DNA of 37,977 nt from Clostridia bacterium (lineage in GTDB: Bacteria > Bacillota > Clostridia > Oscillospirales > CAG-272): the NCBI GenBank assembly GCA_017625065.1, contig JAGALS010000030.1, forward strand, positions 1 to 37,977, in the 5' to 3' direction. Below the pieces are notes generated by a model. It searched no databases. It worked only from the letters and a program-made list of their open reading frames with translations, and was not told where the DNA came from. This document shows positions 33,820-37,977 of this stretch, piece by piece; position 1 is the stretch's first letter; each line of letters starts with the position of its first letter. The translations under genes and the position numbers were made by a program.

Positions 33820-34194
33820 ATGAAAAAGTTTGTACGTATTTTGGCTCTCACTCTGGTTGCTGTTCTGCTGTGCGCGACCCTCGCTTCCTGCGGCGGCCCC
33901 AACAAGGATCCGAGCAAGGCACTTGCTGCCTTGAAGGAAGAAGGCTACACCGCTGTTAAGGTCGGCGATTACGTCAGCGGCACCAAGGTCGTAAAGGACG
34001 ATGACGGCGATAAGGTCGAGCACGTCACCATTTATTATTACGACAGCAAGGAAGATGCCACCGCTGCTATGGAAAAGATCCAGAAGCTTGCCGATGCTGA
34101 AAAGGACGACAAGAAGACCGATTGGGTGGGCGCTACCCAGTCCGGCAATATGATCTACTTCGGCACCAAGACCGCGATCAAGGACGCAAAATAA
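33820..34194 (+). CDS. Small predicted lipoprotein (124 aa), unknown function
   Basis: Start ATG 33820 (MKKFVRILALTLVAVLLC), 8 nt after GGAGG; an in-frame ATG at 33805 overlaps that SD. A clear type II signal peptide ends in LASC with C24 as lipidation site. The mature part (about 100 residues) has no cysteines beyond C24. It reads as one small alpha/beta domain: SKALAALKEEGYTAVKVG, then VEHVTIYYYDSKEDATAAME, then WVGATQSGNMIYFGTKTAIK. The pattern of a strand pair followed by 'AxxMxxxL' helix and 'GNxIYFGT' is typical of small clostridial lipoproteins of unknown role. It is monocistronic, with its own promoter and terminator. Confidence 0.85.
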   Translation: MKKFVRILALTLVAVLLCATLASCGGPNKDPSKALAALKEEGYTAVKVGDYVSGTKVVKDDDGDKVEHVTIYYYDSKEDATAAMEKIQKLADAEKDDKKTDWVGATQSGNMIYFGTKTAIKDAK

Positions 34195-34206
34195 TTTGAT
34201 GAAAAG

Positions 34207-34239
34207 AACCCGCCCGAGCAACTTGCTCGGGCGGGTTTT
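34207..34239 (+). terminator. Terminator of the small lipoprotein gene
   Basis: A nearly perfect palindromic stem (AACCCGCCCGAGCAA with TTGCTCGGGCGGGTT, 34207-34237) followed by TT. Confidence 0.9.
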
Positions 34240-34326
34240 GTAATTCGGCTTGCAGGGCGGTTGCGATCGAAAGTGCGCAGGAATATTGCAAATTCGATTT
34301 GTTTCGCGTTGTTTTTATAGATATGC

Positions 34327-34355
34327 TTGACATTGTTATAATTTAATGTTAAAAT
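34327..34355 (+). promoter_or_regulatory. Sigma-A promoter of the glycosyltransferase gene
   Basis: TTGACA (34327-34332), 17-bp spacer, TAAAAT (34350-34355). The surroundings are very AT-rich. Confidence 0.85.
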
Positions 34356-34379
34356 AATATAAATATAATATAAATTTGC

Positions 34380-34397
34380 CAGCAACATTTGTTGCTG
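34380..34397. promoter_or_regulatory. Palindrome in the glycosyltransferase leader
   Basis: CAGCAACA (34380-34387) is reverse complementary to TGTTGCTG (34390-34397). It lies about 15 bp after the expected transcription start, so it could be an operator or a 5' mRNA hairpin. Confidence 0.5.
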
Positions 34398-34473
34398 TAT
34401 CATCTATACCTTCGGGCGGGATGCGGCAAAAATATATCTGTAAAAACAACTACTTTGAAGGGAGTCATTTCAT

Positions 34474-37400
34474 ATGCTTGCAAAAGGGGATCATAAGATA
34501 CCCGTTTCTGTCATCATTCCTTTGTATAATGGGGAAAAGTATATTGAAAATTGCCTGCGTAGCATCCAGGATCAAAGCATGAAGGAGCTTGAGATCATTG
34601 TCGTCAACGACGGCAGTACCGACTCCTCGGCCAAGATCGTTGCCAAGCTGGCAAAAGAGGATCCGCGCATTATGCTTTGCAATCACCCCGAAAACATGGG
34701 GCTTTTTCAAGCACGTCTGACCGGTGTCAATGCGTCGCACGGTGACTATATCGCGTTTGTGGATGCCGATGATGCGGTCAGCTTTGATTGGTTCCGTCTG
34801 CTCTATCAAAAGGCGACCGAGACGCAAAGCGACATCACGATCGGACAGTTCCTGTGCGATCAGGGCAACAATAAATACACCTTCTTTAACCTGGACCCCC
34901 TGCGTCAAAAGATCTCCTTGCAGGGAGAAGAGGTGTTCCGCGATTTTGTCGGGCAAGAGGGAAATTGCTATTCCTGGCACTTGGTCTGGAATAAGCTTTA
35001 TGCGCGCGCGCTGTGGATGGATGCCATGGAGGATCTGGAAGCGTTTTCCAAGGAGCATCTGCATTTTATCATGTGCGAGGATATTGCCTTTTCCGCCGCA
35101 CTTTGGGTTCGTGCCAAAAAGGTCAGAAACGTGCAAAGCGGTGCGTATTACTACTATAACCGCGCAAACGATGCATCAAGCACCTCCGCACATCCGCCCA
35201 GAGAAAAAACACTTGTTAATATCAAAAACGTTGTCAATGCCTTCAAGTTGATGGAAATGCAGATGAAAAAGCTTGGACTCTGTCAAGAGGACTACAAAAA
35301 GCATTTTTATGAGTGGAAGCTGCATTATGCAAGAATGTACTTCAATATTTTGAAGGACGATTCCGCACGGAATAAGAAAAATGATGAAAAGCTGATTCAA
35401 GAGGCTTTCCAAACCGCCGAAGGCGATGACGTGACCGATTATAAGGCAACCTACCATTATTTCTACTCGCAGGAGACCGTCGTAGATTATACGCTTCTGA
35501 CCAAGATGGAGGATGCGAAAAAGATGATCTGCTCCGAGGAAAAGCAGGCGATCAGCTTTGATATTTTCGATACGCTGATCCTGCGCCCCTTCCTGTATCC
35601 GACCGATCTGTTCTTCTTGATGAACGACGAGTTCAACCGCGTGTGCAAGATCAATTCCTATTTGAATTTTGTCGATATTCGTGTCAATTCGGAGCAGAAT
35701 TGCCGCGGCCGCATCAGGGCTCAGCACGTTGGATATGAGGAGATCACCCTGGATGAGATCTATGAGCAGATCGCGATCGACTATCCGTTTGACAAGGAAG
35801 CCCTTGATTACATGAAGGCACTTGAACAAGAGCTTGAGGTCCGTTTTTGCGTGCAACGAAAGGCAGGTAAAGAGCTTTTTGAGCTTGCGAGAATGCACAA
35901 TAAAAAGATCATCGTCTGCTCGGATATGTATCTGCCCAGAGAAACGGTTGACGCGATCCTGAAAAAGAACGGTTATGCGTATGACGAGCTGTATCTTTCC
36001 TCGGAGCTGCGTGTCGCAAAATGCACTACAAATCTCTTCAGACACGTGCAAAAGGAGCTGCACCTTCCCAAGAGAGCATTTTTGCACTTTGGTGACAACT
36101 GGGAAAGCGATGTCCTCTGCGCGCAAAGATCGGGCTGGGATGCGATCCATCTGCCCAAGGCAACCGATAGCTTCCGCAACTGGGTACCGGGTGTTTATAA
36201 CGGAGAAGCCTATGCCCGCATCTTTGGCAGAAACGGGCAGATGAAGGATGTCTATAACAGCAAGATCAGCTTCTTTGGCTATCGCTGCGCATTGGCATTG
36301 GCCGCCAACAAGCTGTATGACGATCCGTTCCAGACCATTTCCACGGAATCTGATTACAACGCCGATCCCTACCGTCTGGGATATTTCGCGCTCGGTCATT
36401 ATCTGTACGCGATCACAGACTGGATCATTCAACACGCCAAGGAAGCGAACGCCGGGCACGTCCACTTTGTTGCGCGTGACGGTTATCTGCCCATGGAGGC
36501 CTATCGGATCTTCAAAAAATACGATCCGACACTGCCTGAGGAAAATTATCTCTACGTTTCCAGAAAGGCTCTGGCGCTTGCCGATGTTTATGCGGGGGGC
36601 GATCTGTATTCTCTTTGGAATAAGATGAATATTTCCAATTCCTCCCCCTATAAGCTTGAGGCAATGCTTTCCGAATATTACGTCGACGGTGCAGGCTCCA
36701 TACAGGATAAACTGGGCTTGAATGACGTTGTTTTCAAGCGGAAATTTTCCTCTCAGGATGAGTTCCACCGTGTTGTCAAGGTATTGGCGGCACAGCTTGA
36801 TCCGCAAAAGCTTATCGAGCAAAAGAAAGAGCTGAAGGAGCATTTCAAGGAGGAATTCAAGCCGGGCGACCTTATGTTTGACATTGGTTACAGCGGCCGC
36901 GTCGAGGCGGTTCTGAGCAAGCTTTTGCAGTATCCCGTCAACAGTTTGTACGTGCACAGCAACAATGATTCCGTGAAGAACCGCGAGCGTATCAACGGCT
37001 TCAAAAACAATTGCTTCTACGATTACAAGCCCGCTATCACCGGTGTGGTGCGTGAGCACGTATTTATGAAGCCTGCTCCCTCTACCGTTGGATATGAGAA
37101 AAAGGACGGCAAGCTGCTGCCCATCTTTGAGACCTATAAGACCAATCCCGGAAATGAGATCGCGACCCGTACGTTCCAAGGGGCTGCGCTTGAATTTGTA
37201 GAGGATATGCTGTCTGTTTTTGACGGCTTTGTTCCGATGCTTGCTTACCACAAGGACGATATGGCAAGCCCGTTTGAAAGCTATCTCCACTACAGCAAGC
37301 CGGCGGACAGAAAGATCTTTGGATGCGTCTGGTTTGAGGATGACATGGGCATGGGTAAAATGTCGGCATTGGATTTTTGGAATCAGGAGACCAAAAATTT

Positions 37401-37578
37401 CGGCCTGGATAAGAGATTTGCTCTCACCATCGATGAGTTTGACGGCATGGCGCAGGAATTCAAGCTTTGCACCACCTTCAAACCCTATCCCAAGTGGAAA
37501 AAGGCGCTGTGTTACTTCATTCTTGATCGAAATCGCTTCTGGGCAAGGTTGAAAGTTTTTTTGAAAAGAAATAAGTAA
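34474..37578 (+). CDS. Multidomain GT2 glycosyltransferase / HAD-like / third-domain protein
   Basis: 1034 residues; ATG 34474 follows GAAGGGAG. Domain 1 (about 9-235) is a family-2 glycosyltransferase: VSVIIPLYNGEKYIENCLRS, VVNDGSTDSS, and the metal-binding D97-A-D-D100. A helical linker follows. Domain 2 (about 358-575) is HAD-like: SFDIFDTLI (D363), VCSDMYLPRE, AKCTTN and FGDNWESDV. Position +2 after D363 is Phe (F365), not the acid/base Asp of phosphatases. Domain 3 (about 600-1000) has FVARDGYLPMEAYRIF, YLYVSRKALAL and FDIGYSGRVEAVL, a pattern I associate with HAD proteins of surface polysaccharide loci. No signal peptide or membrane helix, so it is cytoplasmic. Likely builds or modifies a surface glycan or phosphoglycan. 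No partner genes are in view. Confidence 0.85.
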   Translation: MLAKGDHKIPVSVIIPLYNGEKYIENCLRSIQDQSMKELEIIVVNDGSTDSSAKIVAKLAKEDPRIMLCNHPENMGLFQARLTGVNASHGDYIAFVDADDAVSFDWFRLLYQKATETQSDITIGQFLCDQGNNKYTFFNLDPLRQKISLQGEEVFRDFVGQEGNCYSWHLVWNKLYARALWMDAMEDLEAFSKEHLHFIMCEDIAFSAALWVRAKKVRNVQSGAYYYYNRANDASSTSAHPPREKTLVNIKNVVNAFKLMEMQMKKLGLCQEDYKKHFYEWKLHYARMYFNILKDDSARNKKNDEKLIQEAFQTAEGDDVTDYKATYHYFYSQETVVDYTLLTKMEDAKKMICSEEKQAISFDIFDTLILRPFLYPTDLFFLMNDEFNRVCKINSYLNFVDIRVNSEQNCRGRIRAQHVGYEEITLDEIYEQIAIDYPFDKEALDYMKALEQELEVRFCVQRKAGKELFELARMHNKKIIVCSDMYLPRETVDAILKKNGYAYDELYLSSELRVAKCTTNLFRHVQKELHLPKRAFLHFGDNWESDVLCAQRSGWDAIHLPKATDSFRNWVPGVYNGEAYARIFGRNGQMKDVYNSKISFFGYRCALALAANKLYDDPFQTISTESDYNADPYRLGYFALGHYLYAITDWIIQHAKEANAGHVHFVARDGYLPMEAYRIFKKYDPTLPEENYLYVSRKALALADVYAGGDLYSLWNKMNISNSSPYKLEAMLSEYYVDGAGSIQDKLGLNDVVFKRKFSSQDEFHRVVKVLAAQLDPQKLIEQKKELKEHFKEEFKPGDLMFDIGYSGRVEAVLSKLLQYPVNSLYVHSNNDSVKNRERINGFKNNCFYDYKPAITGVVREHVFMKPAPSTVGYEKKDGKLLPIFETYKTNPGNEIATRTFQGAALEFVEDMLSVFDGFVPMLAYHKDDMASPFESYLHYSKPADRKIFGCVWFEDDMGMGKMSALDFWNQETKNFGLDKRFALTIDEFDGMAQEFKLCTTFKPYPKWKKALCYFILDRNRFWARLKVFLKRNK

Positions 37579-37613
37579 CAAAAAGAGCGCGTGAAGGTGA
37601 AAGGACACCAATA

Positions 37614-37640
37614 AAAAGCACCCCCGTTTGGGGGTGTTTT
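37614..37640 (+). terminator. Terminator of the glycosyltransferase gene
   Basis: CACCCCC (37619-37625) pairs with GGGGGTG (37630-37636), extended by A-T pairs and ending in TTTT. Confidence 0.85.
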
Positions 37641-37658
37641 GCGTTTTGTGGGCCGAAA

Positions 37659-37772
37659 GGGTACTCGCCTTCGGCGAGGATTTCCGCGCCCTACGTCTGG
37701 TGTGCAAGCACCCCGACCTTCGGGCGGGAAAACCGAACCTTCACATTTTTGCAAAGCAAAAATGAAAGGTTC
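37659..37772. repeat. Structured intergenic repeat, copy 3 (diverged)
   Basis: Shares the plan of copies 1 and 2. GGGTA is followed by P1 CTCGCC/GGCGAG (loop TTC). P2 TTCC-G-CGCCC pairs with GGGCGGGAA with a single bulged purine. The conserved internal-loop segments are TACG and CTTC. P3 GGTG/CACC follows, then a P4-like hairpin GAACCT (37735-37740) with AGGTTC (37767-37772) around CATTTTTGC/GCAAAAATG. The sequence differs from copies 1 and 2 mostly in paired positions. Confidence 0.7.
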
Positions 37773-37816
37773 GCCCTAAAGGGTACTCAATACAGGGGTA
37801 CAGCCAATATGCGGTT

Positions 37817-37977
37817 TTACCTACGCCTGCCGCACCTATCACAGTTCGGGTTTTCCGATCTGATCCACGCATCGGCAAGGATTTTTGATAAATCCGCTTT
37901 TGATAAATACGGAGAGGCGTATTTGAGGAAGGTCAAGCTGTAGGGCTTATTCGTCATCATATAAATCTCGTAGGCGG
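37817..37977 (-). CDS. 3' end of an unidentified minus-strand gene (partial)
   Basis: Reading minus from the window edge, 52 codons are open before TAA at 37817-37819: AYEIYMMTNKPYSLTFLKYA, then SPYLSKADLSKILADAWIRS, then ENPNCDRCGRRR. The composition (aromatic and hydrophobic residues in a helical pattern, ADAWIRSENPN) is protein-like. The overlapping plus-strand frame (37749-37943) begins inside repeat DNA. The start is outside the window, or is one of the ATG codons at 37957-37962. The last ~10 residues, Arg/Cys-rich, may already be encoded by the repeat, so the gene could be truncated. Function not recognised. Confidence 0.55.
   Translation of the reverse strand, partial: AYEIYMMTNKPYSLTFLKYASPYLSKADLSKILADAWIRSENPNCDRCGRRR

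Noticed and set aside
34408..34421. ACCTTCGGGCGGGA in the glycosyltransferase leader, identical to part of repeat copy 3
   Set aside because: No P1 or P2 left arm precedes it, so it does not form the element; probably chance or a remnant.
35176..37707. An 843-codon open frame on the minus strand, antisense to the glycosyltransferase gene
   Set aside because: It has no ribosome binding site, no protein-like motif, and a His/Leu/Arg-rich composition typical of the reverse of a well-used gene. The plus-strand gene has promoter, SD, conserved motifs and terminator.
37741..37842. Minus-strand frame with a P-loop-like stretch (GAAGVGKTA)
   Set aside because: The stretch is followed by only about 20 residues before a stop, has no strand-helix context of an ATPase, and lies in repeat DNA.
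37749..37943. Plus-strand frame of 64 codons at the right edge
   Set aside because: It starts inside the hairpin of repeat copy 3 with no SD; the minus strand reads more like a real protein.

Overview
The window looks like a chromosomal segment of an anaerobic, endospore-forming, gut-type member of the Clostridia. The evidence is a spoIIIAA-AG sporulation operon, a SCIFF peptide with its radical SAM maturase (a clostridial marker), a V-type ATPase operon, a cysteine T-box riboswitch, near-consensus sigma-A promoters (TTGACA-17-TATAAT) and AAGGAGG-type ribosome binding sites. Base composition is moderate in GC. The exception is about 7.3-8.9 kb, which is clearly AT-richer and looks like an accessory insert. 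No phage, transposase or CRISPR array is visible.

Layout. 1-5 kb: the 3' part of a GH20 glycosidase (+), mannose-6-phosphate isomerase (-), malic enzyme (-), tRNA-Ala(GGC) (-). 5.1-7.2 kb: DNA topoisomerase III (+). 7.3-8.9 kb: AT-rich cassette with a lipoprotein and a small Cys-rich protein (-) facing a XRE regulator gene (+), with two matching 15-bp palindromes between them. 8.9-9.8 kb: no gene, several families of structured repeats. 9.8-10.9 kb: tRNA-Gly(CCC) and a pyridoxal kinase (-). 11.0-15.2 kb: spoIIIAA-AB-AC-AD-AE-AF-AG, with no spoIIIAH behind AG. 15.4-15.8 kb: an unrecognised cytoplasmic protein. 15.9-24.6 kb: V-ATPase genes in the order G/H-I-K-E-C-F-A-B-D, followed without a terminator by an aldose-1-epimerase-like gene and a beta-CASP metallo-beta-lactamase-fold RNase-like gene. 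27.2-30.8 kb: scfA, an intervening hairpin terminator, scfB, an Orn/Lys/Arg decarboxylase-family gene and a HAD phosphatase. 30.9-31.0 kb: a MITE-like inverted repeat. 31.1-33.7 kb: Cys T-box, cysE, cysS. 33.7-34.2 kb: a small lipoprotein. 34.3-37.6 kb: a 1034-residue protein joining a family-2 glycosyltransferase, a HAD-like domain and a third domain. The right edge holds another structured repeat and the 3' end of a minus-strand gene.

How the genes work together. The proteolipid NtpK keeps the residues that bind Na+ in the Enterococcus hirae enzyme (L60, T63, Q64, Q114, E143 here), so the ATPase is probably a sodium pump or sodium-driven synthase. The T-box specifier TGC ties cysE and cysS to uncharged tRNA-Cys. 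The hairpin between scfA and scfB probably makes much more precursor peptide than maturase.

The most unusual signal is an intergenic structured element present at least three times (9281-9426, 9629-9773, 37659-37772). Its stems P1 and P2 are kept by compensatory base changes between copies, while the GGGTA, TACG and CTTC segments keep their sequence.
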